Assembly: GCF_038396765.1 (NCBI RefSeq) | Contig: NZ_CP150096.1 | Coordinates: forward strand, 3,207,001-3,271,000 | Direction of reading: 5' to 3' | Source of the DNA: Chitinophaga caseinilytica | GTDB lineage: Bacteria; Bacteroidota; Bacteroidia; Chitinophagales; Chitinophagaceae | DNA length: 64,000 nucleotides | Part shown: positions 18,499 to 26,645 of the stretch, piece by piece | Layout of the letters: the number at the start of each line of letters is the position of its first letter | Position numbering within the stretch: position 1 is the first letter of the stretch | Program-made: the position numbers and the translations under genes | The notes under the pieces: model-generated | Databases searched by the model: none | Told to the model about the DNA's origin: nothing | The model's input: the letters and a program-made list of their open reading frames with translations, nothing else

Positions 18499-18521
18499 CG
18501 CCCGGGCCAACTGCCCGGGCG
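18499..18521. terminator. Bidirectional intrinsic terminator
   Basis: A perfect 9-bp GC-rich stem, CGCCCGGGC (18499-18507) and GCCCGGGCG (18513-18521), encloses a 5-base loop and is followed by TATTTGT. It lies between the convergent thioredoxin-like gene and the STAND ATPase gene and can serve both. Confidence 0.75.
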
Positions 18522-18539
18522 TATTTGTACAATGTCAGC

Positions 18540-21500
18540 TTACTTGAAATGCAGCCCCAACTCCCGTAACTGCTTCTTATCCGTAATGGGCTGCACCGGC
18601 GACCCCGGCGCATACAGTTTCGCCCAGATCGATGCGGGGTCGAAAACGTTCAGGCGCGAAGTGTCGTTATGGAAGATCGTCAGGTAGCGGTCGCGGGCGT
18701 AGAAGTAGGTTTGTCCGCCGTTTGCCATCCCGAAAAGATCGTTCGAGGTGATCAGCAGGCCTTTTTTGAGGGTAAGATTGCTATCCAGCACCAAAAGCCG
18801 GTTGTTTTGCGTGTACACCATCACATCGCCGGAAGCCGCGTTGAAAAGTTGATCTTTCACCCCTTCCGGAACTACGTACTGCCGTGGCGGCGTTTTCTTC
18901 CGGATATCGTACCTGAAAATGGTGTCTGCGGCATCGCTGGTGGCGCCTGGCCCGGAATGGGTGTTCCGCAGCATGATGGCGAAGCCTTTCCCCATATGGA
19001 TCCCGATGGGCGTGCCGGTCAGCGATTCCGTAGCGCCGTTGTTGAAATTGGAGACGTTCACACCATTTACTTTACTGAATGCGAACGCGTTGATGGGGCT
19101 GTTCCCCAGTACCACGGCAAACATTTCCGTAGCCAGGTTGGCATAGGCATAGTGAATGTCGCGGTTGAAAGGGGCGTCGTAAATCAGCGTGTCGGCACCG
19201 TTCAGGATATTGCAGATGCTGGGTGAGCCCCAAAGCGGGGAGCCATCGTCCGTGAAATCGGTGAAAGTGATTTCGCCGGAAATGCGGTGCAGTTCCACGC
19301 CGGTTTCGCTGATAACGTGCAATTCCGGGTAGTAGCCGAGACTGTATTCCAGGTACATGAACTTGCGGCGGTCGCGGGAAACCGTGACGGTAGACGATGC
19401 CGCGAACCTTGCAAACACCTTTCCGTATTTGTTCAGCAACATGATCCTGTCCCTGCCGTTTTCAACATATGGCACGATGAGGTTGCCGGAAGCCGTGGCC
19501 TGGATGTGATAGGATTCATGTTCGTCGTTCGCATATTTCAGGATTTCGGAGACATCGTGCAACTGCTGCCCCGTTTCCAGGGGAATGCGGATGGTTTCAT
19601 CTTTTGCGGGGTCGTACAGGAACCCTTCATTCCGGAGCCAGTACATCGCCCGCATGCGGTTGCTGCGCGAATTGCCTTTGGTCGATAGTCCGGTAGATAC
19701 CAGTTCTTCGCGGATGGTGCGCTTGCTCACCGCCACCAGGTTGGATCCATTGACGAAATAAGCGTACGGCACGGAATCGAATTTCATGAGGTTGGCACCC
19801 TGGATGGTGCTGATTTGATATGATTTCAGCGAGTCCTGCGTTTCCTTGGGCAGGAAGTTGTATAACACGAGCTTCCCGTCGTCAGACAGGTCGATGTCCA
19901 GCGCGTCTACTTTCACGAACGGCAGGGTATAGGTGGAAACGGCGAACAAAGCCTGCGATTTCTGCAGCTGCATGATTTCCTGCAGTTTCTCGTCCACCAT
20001 TTTCGCATCTTCCCCATACACTTTATCCCGGAACACCTTGAAAAGCCCCAGGGCTTCCCGGGCGTCTTTGCCGGCGAGGTCGAACCCCATGTACACAAGG
20101 CTTTCATTGCGGTTGAACGCGCGGCGCAGCGACTGGATGTACAGCGTTACCACCGTGATCCCCACCACCAGCAGCACGCCGATCACCCAACTGTACCGCC
20201 ACAGCCGTTGCCGGAACTTCTGGCGCTTTTCCTTCAGCTGGTCTGCATGCCTTTTGTTCACGCTGGTCCTGTAAAACTCCACCACCTCCGCCGGCAGGCT
20301 CAGGCGTTTCATATACGGTTCGTAGGAGGCGATCTCGCGGAGGCTCAACAGTTCGCTGGTATTATTCTTGAACCCTTCGTACCGGCTGATGATCTGCTTT
20401 TCGGTGAACCCCGTTTTCCGCTGCTCCTCCGTCCTGCGGTTGTCTATCAACCCTGCGAGGATATCGTGCGCCAGTTCATACGTCTGTCCATCGCTCCGTA
20501 AAATTTTATTCTTCTCCAGTTCGGTCAAACAACTCGTCATCAGCGCCGCCGACCGCCCCTGCAAATACGGCGGCACCAGGCCGGTAAACCATATGCCGTT
20601 GTTCACGCGGGCATACGGCAGCGGCCGTTTCGTGCCTTCGCTGGTCACGAATGCATCGAGCGCATTGGCCACGAAATCATCTTCTATATCCGGGAAATCC
20701 TTTTCCAGCTGCTCCTGTATCACATGGATCCGCTCATGCATGAAACGGTCCAGAACATCCTGCAAACTGCCGAACTGCCGGATGATGGCACTGTTCACCG
20801 TCAGTGGCGGCCAGGCGGAACCGGAAGGCTCCGGCTTGTTGGGCGTGTTCATGTAAACCGTGCGCCAGAGCTGGTCGAGGTAGATTTGCAGATAGGGGAG
20901 CGATACGGACTGCCGGTCCTGCAACACGTTGATGATCTCTTTGGCGTTATCCGCGCCCTGTTCCAGCCGGATGTTGAAGCGCTCGCAGCTTTTGAGGATC
21001 ACTTCTTCCACGTTCCGGTTGTTCATCGTCTCGATGCGCAGCCGCCGGTCGCAGAAATCCGGGATGGCGCGCTCGAAAGGGCTCAGGCCCGCGAAGAATT
21101 CTTCCCGCATGATGAACAGGAAATTGCAGAACTGGAGATCGGGGTCGTATAGAATATGGTCGATGATCTCGATGATCGTTTTCTTTTCCTCTTCCGTTCC
21201 CATGATCAGCAATTCCTCGAACTGGTCGAAAATGAGGTAAACCGACCTGAGGTAACGGAGATTGATGCCTTTGAGCGCCTCGTAAACCTTCTGCGCTGCG
21301 TCTCCCGCGCTGCGGCTGCGCAATACGGACGGCGCCTGTTTATACCCCTTTCCGCCCGCCAGCGAGTTGGTCGGCATCTCCCCGGAAAAGGGATCGGCGG
21401 CGGATTGCGTGGCAGACAGCAGCGAATCCACCAGCTGATCGCCGCGGCGGATAAACAGGGGGAACCAGTCGGTATCGTCCATCCGGTTTTGCAGCCCGCA

Positions 21501-21674
21501 TTGCACGATGCTCGTTTTACCCGTGCCGCTGGTGCCGTACACGAGCACGAGGCGGTTTTTGTGGATGTGCTGGTAGAGGGCGTTCACTTCTTCGTCGCGG
21601 CCGAAAAAGATGTTGTAGTCTTCCCTGCCGTAAGGGTCGAGGAATTTGAAGGGGCTATTGAGGATGCTGTTCAT
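18540..21674 (-). CDS. Membrane-anchored STAND-type P-loop ATPase with C-terminal sensor domain
   Basis: This protein has 1044 residues. The start (FKFLDPYGREDYNIFFGRDEE) is typical of nSTAND1-type NTPases. Walker A is GTSGTGKT (47-54) and Walker B is LIFDQFEEL (147-155). A winged-helix-like region follows to about 440. One hydrophobic helix (about 490-512, WVIGVLLVVGITVVTLYI) precedes about 530 residues of beta-rich sequence, probably a propeller. This suggests a cytoplasmic NTPase switch tied through the membrane to a sensor, possibly periplasmic. Its ATG overlaps the stop of the CHAT protease gene by one base (21674), so the two are made together; the CHAT protein is the likely effector controlled by this switch. 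The ligand is unknown. Confidence 0.85.
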   Translation of the reverse strand: MNSILNSPFKFLDPYGREDYNIFFGRDEEVNALYQHIHKNRLVLVYGTSGTGKTSIVQCGLQNRMDDTDWFPLFIRRGDQLVDSLLSATQSAADPFSGEMPTNSLAGGKGYKQAPSVLRSRSAGDAAQKVYEALKGINLRYLRSVYLIFDQFEELLIMGTEEEKKTIIEIIDHILYDPDLQFCNFLFIMREEFFAGLSPFERAIPDFCDRRLRIETMNNRNVEEVILKSCERFNIRLEQGADNAKEIINVLQDRQSVSLPYLQIYLDQLWRTVYMNTPNKPEPSGSAWPPLTVNSAIIRQFGSLQDVLDRFMHERIHVIQEQLEKDFPDIEDDFVANALDAFVTSEGTKRPLPYARVNNGIWFTGLVPPYLQGRSAALMTSCLTELEKNKILRSDGQTYELAHDILAGLIDNRRTEEQRKTGFTEKQIISRYEGFKNNTSELLSLREIASYEPYMKRLSLPAEVVEFYRTSVNKRHADQLKEKRQKFRQRLWRYSWVIGVLLVVGITVVTLYIQSLRRAFNRNESLVYMGFDLAGKDAREALGLFKVFRDKVYGEDAKMVDEKLQEIMQLQKSQALFAVSTYTLPFVKVDALDIDLSDDGKLVLYNFLPKETQDSLKSYQISTIQGANLMKFDSVPYAYFVNGSNLVAVSKRTIREELVSTGLSTKGNSRSNRMRAMYWLRNEGFLYDPAKDETIRIPLETGQQLHDVSEILKYANDEHESYHIQATASGNLIVPYVENGRDRIMLLNKYGKVFARFAASSTVTVSRDRRKFMYLEYSLGYYPELHVISETGVELHRISGEITFTDFTDDGSPLWGSPSICNILNGADTLIYDAPFNRDIHYAYANLATEMFAVVLGNSPINAFAFSKVNGVNVSNFNNGATESLTGTPIGIHMGKGFAIMLRNTHSGPGATSDAADTIFRYDIRKKTPPRQYVVPEGVKDQLFNAASGDVMVYTQNNRLLVLDSNLTLKKGLLITSNDLFGMANGGQTYFYARDRYLTIFHNDTSRLNVFDPASIWAKLYAPGSPVQPITDKKQLRELGLHFK

Positions 21675-23521
21675 TACGGTGCCGGGGTTAATGCCTGCTG
21701 GGCGAACTGCCGGAAGGCGATGAGTTGTTGGCAGATGGCTTCGTACCGGCCCTGTTCCTGCTGCTCGTTCCGCGCAAAACGACGGTTGATGTTGATGCGC
21801 ACATGGTCGAGCGGCTCGTCGGGCTTGGGGACCGTCCGGAAAACGTAGGTATCGTCTGCCGGTTGGTATTGCCCGAATATGACGAGGTTGGAGCGGTCAG
21901 ACCGGCTTTCGAAGGTGTTCACGTCTACCACGAGGGGCGAAAGGTTGAGGAATTCCAGCGAATCGCCTTTGTACTGGCGCCTTTCCACGTTGAAAACGGG
22001 CAGCATCTGCTTGGTGAGCACCACGCCGCTATTGTCCAGGTGATGAGCGAGCAGGTAATAGTTGATTTCGTGGCTGGCGTTGGAGTTCATGAGTTTGACC
22101 ACCTGGTGGTCGAACACGGTGAGGGTATCGTGCCGGTATTTGTTGATGCGGATATTCTGGATGCTGGTGAGCGTGTAGCGATGGAGGAACCCCAGCCGCT
22201 CGAACACCGTGCTGAGCATGTCTTCCGCCCGGATGCAAAGTGCGGGCACTTCCGCCTCGGGGACCTTCTGGCCGCCCGCCGCCCCGAAACCCGTGTACGT
22301 GACCGATCGGATGTATTGCAGGAACACGCAGGCCTCGCTGAAAGGCTGGTTCTGCGGATCGTCGTCGCGCAGGGTGGACAGCTCGCTCACGAAATATTGC
22401 ACATCTGCCAGCGAATCGATGTATTTGCGGATAGACCGGATCAGCGCCGAATAATCGTACACGGAGCGGTCGGCGATGGAAAGACCGAAATATTTATCGA
22501 GCAGTTCCATCATTTCATCCGGCAGGTTTTCCACTTTTTGCGTGATTTTCAACTCCCACAACTGCGAGATCATGATAATCCCCATGAACTCCGACGCGAT
22601 GTGGAACGCCCGCCCGATCTGCTCGAGCCGTTTGATGCCGGGCTGCTTCAGTCCCTCAGCGCCATATTCCGCCGCAAATAGCGTTTTAAGCTGAATGGCG
22701 ATGGGGTGGGGCAGCACGTCGAGGATCGTTTTCTGTAACATATTGTCTTCGATGATCTCGGTTTGCCGCCGGTCGTCGATCTGTTTGGCGGGCAGATTGC
22801 CGTCTTTCACCAGCGCGTTAAACAGTGCCTGGGTCAGCTGGGCGTTGGGCTCGTACGGCGGCAGGGGCTTGTTGGGCTCGCTGGGCAGCGGGTTTACGTC
22901 CACCGCCGCGGCATTATTGAAAAACAGCCCCCAGAACGGTTCGCGCGGCGTTTTTCCGGGCAGGTTGAGATCGCGGGCGGGCGGCGCGTCTACGCCCAGC
23001 GGTACCTGCGACGCGAGCTGCGCCGATTTCAGCGCGGCGTCGAACGCCTGGCGGATGCTCATTCCCTTGGTACAGACGTTTTTAAAAAATTCCACACCGA
23101 AAATCCGGGCCGACAAATCATTCACCGCAGCCGAAGTGGCGATCACCGCCGGAACGCCCAGTGCCAGCAGCTGGTCTACCTGCGCGCCCGTAGAGCAGCC
23201 GTTGAGGATCACCAGGCGGAGGGCGCCGGCGTCTGCACTGGGCTTCAACAGGTAAGCGAGGCCCTGCCCGCTAGCGGCCTGATCGGTAAACAGGAGGGAT
23301 TGTTCGCCGGCGTGGCCGGCATAGTGGAAAATGGCGATCTCCGCACCGTAAGTGGAAAATGCATTGTTGATGTTGGAAACGGTGGCGAAAGACTCCCGGT
23401 GAACGCTGTAATCTCCCCGGTTGGCGGCGATCAGGGTATTATGGATGCCCTCGTCTTCCTCCGTCACCGATTGCAACGGGGCCTGTGGAAGATTTGCAAA
23501 GGCAATAATGATCTTTTTCAT
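21674..23521 (-). CDS. CHAT-domain (caspase-like) protease
   Basis: This is a cysteine peptidase of clan CD with 615 residues. The N-terminal CHAT domain (about 1-190) has the catalytic histidine in FHYAGHAGE (H70) and the catalytic cysteine in LNGCSTG (C109), with VPAVIATSAAVND after it as in other CHAT proteins. Residues 200-615 are a long, mainly helical region that I do not recognise, perhaps a binding or autoinhibitory part. There is no signal peptide, so it acts in the cytoplasm. It is the first gene of a two-gene operon with the STAND ATPase (one-base overlap). The caspase genes are divergent, 198 bases away. In known systems CHAT proteases are activated by partner sensors and cleave host or effector proteins. 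Confidence 0.88.
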   Translation of the reverse strand: MKKIIIAFANLPQAPLQSVTEEDEGIHNTLIAANRGDYSVHRESFATVSNINNAFSTYGAEIAIFHYAGHAGEQSLLFTDQAASGQGLAYLLKPSADAGALRLVILNGCSTGAQVDQLLALGVPAVIATSAAVNDLSARIFGVEFFKNVCTKGMSIRQAFDAALKSAQLASQVPLGVDAPPARDLNLPGKTPREPFWGLFFNNAAAVDVNPLPSEPNKPLPPYEPNAQLTQALFNALVKDGNLPAKQIDDRRQTEIIEDNMLQKTILDVLPHPIAIQLKTLFAAEYGAEGLKQPGIKRLEQIGRAFHIASEFMGIIMISQLWELKITQKVENLPDEMMELLDKYFGLSIADRSVYDYSALIRSIRKYIDSLADVQYFVSELSTLRDDDPQNQPFSEACVFLQYIRSVTYTGFGAAGGQKVPEAEVPALCIRAEDMLSTVFERLGFLHRYTLTSIQNIRINKYRHDTLTVFDHQVVKLMNSNASHEINYYLLAHHLDNSGVVLTKQMLPVFNVERRQYKGDSLEFLNLSPLVVDVNTFESRSDRSNLVIFGQYQPADDTYVFRTVPKPDEPLDHVRININRRFARNEQQEQGRYEAICQQLIAFRQFAQQALTPAP

Positions 23522-23577
23522 GACTGATATGGAATTGGGGTAAATAAATTCCTTGCTGCACGATGGAAATCTCGACT

Positions 23578-23596
23578 TTTGGAGTTAATTTGGAGT
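23578..23596. promoter_or_regulatory. Tandem TTTGGAGT repeats in the divergent control region
   Basis: TTTGGAGT occurs at 23578-23585 and again at 23589-23596, exactly 11 bases apart (one helical turn). The pair lies between the divergent CHAT/ATPase and caspase genes. The 198-base gap also has ATAACCCC at 23647-23654 and at 23682-23689. These could be operator half-sites or promoter parts; no regulator gene is adjacent. Confidence 0.4.
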
Positions 23597-23689
23597 CACA
23601 ATCTATTACCTAAGGTACGATTTTTCAACGAATTAGTCAGGACGCGATAACCCCAGGAACAAACGAAGCAGTGTATTCGGAATAACCCC

Positions 23690-23708
23690 GGAATTCCTAT
23701 TTAAATAG
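23690..23708. promoter_or_regulatory. Two abutting palindromes just before the caspase start
   Basis: GGAATTCC (23690-23697) and CTATTTAAATAG (23697-23708) are perfect palindromes sharing one base. They end 11 bases before the ATG at 23720, so a protein bound here would block transcription or initiation of the caspase gene. Confidence 0.4.
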
Positions 23709-23719
23709 TAGCAGAATAT

Positions 23720-26634
23720 ATGCAAGAACGTCGATTTTATGCGGCTTTCGCCGGCATAAACGGATATCCCGACAGTCCGCTCAGCGGCTGCATACAGGAC
23801 GTGCTGAAAATGGACCGCCTCTTCCGCGATCAATGCGCGGCGCAAGTTGGCCTCAGCTATCATCCTGCCTATTATCTCCAGCCCAACACCGCCGACCTCC
23901 GGCTGCTCGACAAATACGCCGCTTCCGTTGGCGCCCCCTCGCCTGGCTGCCGCCCACTTTCGACAACTTCACACAAAAAATATTCACCCATTTCGCCGAC
24001 GCAAAAGCCGGAGATATCTGTGTTTTCTTTTACAGCGGACATGGCTCCCAAACGCCTGCGCCGCCTGAATTCCACCGGAACAATCCCAGCCGGAAACTGC
24101 AAACGATCGTTTGTGCAGACAGTCGCACCACCGCGCGCGACCTCACCAACAAGGAATTCGCATATTTGCTCTGGAAAGCCTTCGGTAAAACGGATGCGCA
24201 TTGCCTCGTGATCACGGACTGCTGTCATTCCGGCGGCAATACCCGCGCCCTCGCGCCCGTGGGCGCTGCGGGAGAATTTCGTCCCCGTTTCCAGGCAGAC
24301 GGCGATACGGAATTGTCCTTTACCGATTTGCTGGGGCACGATGTGCCGGGGTTTTTCAAACTGGAAGACGGGGAGATGAAACCCGAAATAGCCGGGTATA
24401 TCCACTTCGCGGCCTGCCGGGCCGATGAGCTGGCGCAGGAATCCTGGCGCGGCGGGCTTTTCACAGGGCGACTGACCGATACGCTCCGGGCCAACGGCGG
24501 GGCCACCTCGTACCGGGATCTCATGTGGCGGTTACAAACCGTCGTGAATACAGCTGCGGCCGATCAGCATCCGGTCGTTTTCGCGGCAACGAACGCGGAC
24601 CTCGACGGGAGATTCCTGTCAGGCGCCATGTTGCCCGTTGTACCGCGATATGAAGTTCTGTTCGATGTGAGCCTCCAACACTGGAAACTCTTCGCCGGCG
24701 CGCTGGAGGGCCTGGCGCCCGGTGCGGTGGTGGAGGTGAAGGACGGGGATTTCCGGAAGGAAGTGGAACTCCAGGAAGTGGACGCGCTTTTTTCCCTCAT
24801 AGACATTGCAGACCTCGATACGGCGTCCCAAACGGCGCGGGCAACCCTGGTGCGGGCAGCGGCTCCGCGGTTGACGATGGTTTCAGCGCCCGATCCCGCT
24901 TTGGAAACGGCATTGGGAAAAGAACGGTATCCATTGGTGGATGTAAAGTTCGGGAACGGCGAAAGCGCGGGCTATACAGTGTTCCGGCCGGAAGACGGTT
25001 CCTATGTATTATTGGAGAACGGTGGTACGCTGCCGCTTTTCCGCAGAACGGCGAGCCCGGAAATGTTCCTGCAATACGCGCAGCGCGTTGGTGCCTGGAT
25101 GGCTGCGCTGGACTGGAAACGCCTCGATCCCCGGCTGGCCCGCGAACATTTCGAGCTGACGTGGAAAGTGGTGGAAGGGAGTAATCGTCAGCCCGTAGCA
25201 ACCCCGGCAACGGGCGATCTCCTCGAACTGCATTACCGCGATGGGAAACAGCCCGCGTTTCGCCTCAGCATTGCGTTGAAGGCAGACGCCCCGGTAGAAA
25301 AATGCTTCGTTCGCGTGCTGTATCTCGGCAGTAAATTCGATATCTACCCGAGCCTCATAAATGACGGCGAAGGCCCGCTGACACGGGGCGGCGCTCCGCT
25401 CGAGCTGGCTTATATCGATAACGGGAGAACGGTGTACGATATTCCCGTGTCCATCGATGAACAATACAGGTCATATAACAGGTACCGCATACACGATTAC
25501 CTGAAGATCATCGTTTCCACCGCGCATTTCGACGTAACGAAATTCGAACAGGACGCCCTGGAGCTGGATGGCCCGGGGAACCGCGGACTGGGCAGTTCGC
25601 GCGGGACGGACGAAGATACACGGGAAGGTGTTGCCTGGTCGGTGTTTACGGCCCGCATCGCCACTTCGTTCGAGGGTTTGGAAAAAATGATGGGCGCGGG
25701 AGAAAAAGCGAAGCTCGGTGCGCTGGAGATACGAACGCCGGCAGGTTTTTCCGGGAAATGCGCACTCATTGCGGAAGGGGATGTGCCGGCCGTAGCATCC
25801 GCTGCCTGGGGCGCGGGGTCGTCCGGCAATGCGCTGGATGGCGGGATGGCGGTTTTACGCGTGGAAATGTCGGGGAACCTCCGGCCGGAGGAGCCTTTGA
25901 GCGTTTTGCTGACGCCGCCCCTGGCGGAAGTCCGGCAATTGCCGCCGCATGCTGTAGTCCCGTTCGTGGCGGAAGCGGATGCATACCGGCCCGTGGGGTT
26001 CCAGGGGAGTTCCGGTTCCGTGGCGATCACGGAAATTCCGGAGACCGATCTCCGTTTCAGGCGCATCTTCCTCCCCGGAAAATATGCCGGCCTCCGGATC
26101 TATTCCCGCGAAAACGGCTCCTGGCAACAGCGTCCCGGTTTCGATCCCGGTATTCCCGGCGCCCTGCTGCTCGACGGTGTTACCGGAAACTCGGAGTTGA
26201 TGTGGCAGGCATTTTCCGCGCGGCCCAATGCGCCTGCGCAACTGCTCCGCTTCGATTATTCGCCGGCAGACGACCTGTCTGTCGTCTCGGAAAGCCTGCA
26301 CGCCGCCATCGCGGGCCTTGGCGCGGGGAACGTGGCGGTCATCACCAACGGCATCGGCCGGCAACTGGCGCAAATGGCGGAAATCCCGCAATCGGGCGCG
26401 ATGGTTTTTACGGGAGACGAGCGCGAAGGCCGGACATCGGGCGATTTGCTGCGCATGATGGCTTTCTCGGTACGGGAAACCGGTGTCGTGAAAACAGCCA
26501 TCCCGGCATTGGCGGCCACGCTGCAGCTACACACGGAACATACGCCGGATACGGTAGTTAATGGATTATATCCCGGTTATCTCCAGGACGAAAAAATCAT
26601 CACATCGATCTTACATCAAATCATTCCACATTAA
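23720..26634 (+). pseudogene. Caspase-like peptidase (C14) gene with a one-base frameshift
   Basis: The gene starts at 23720 with a clear caspase N terminus (FYAAFAGINGYPDSPLSGC). After about 72 residues the frame is lost at a run of five C (23934-23938), and the family sequence resumes in the -1 frame (WLPPTFDNFTQKIF). That frame contains the catalytic histidine motif FFYSGHGSQ and the cysteine motif VITDCCHSGG. Restoring one C gives a single protein of 971 residues: caspase domain (about 1-290), then about 680 residues of beta-rich unrecognised domains, perhaps with a DUF4384-like part (FRVLYLGS-type strands near base 25300). It may be a true mutation, an assembly error or a slippage switch. 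The second caspase gene follows after 11 bases. Confidence 0.8.
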
Positions 26635-26645
26635 ACTGATACGAC

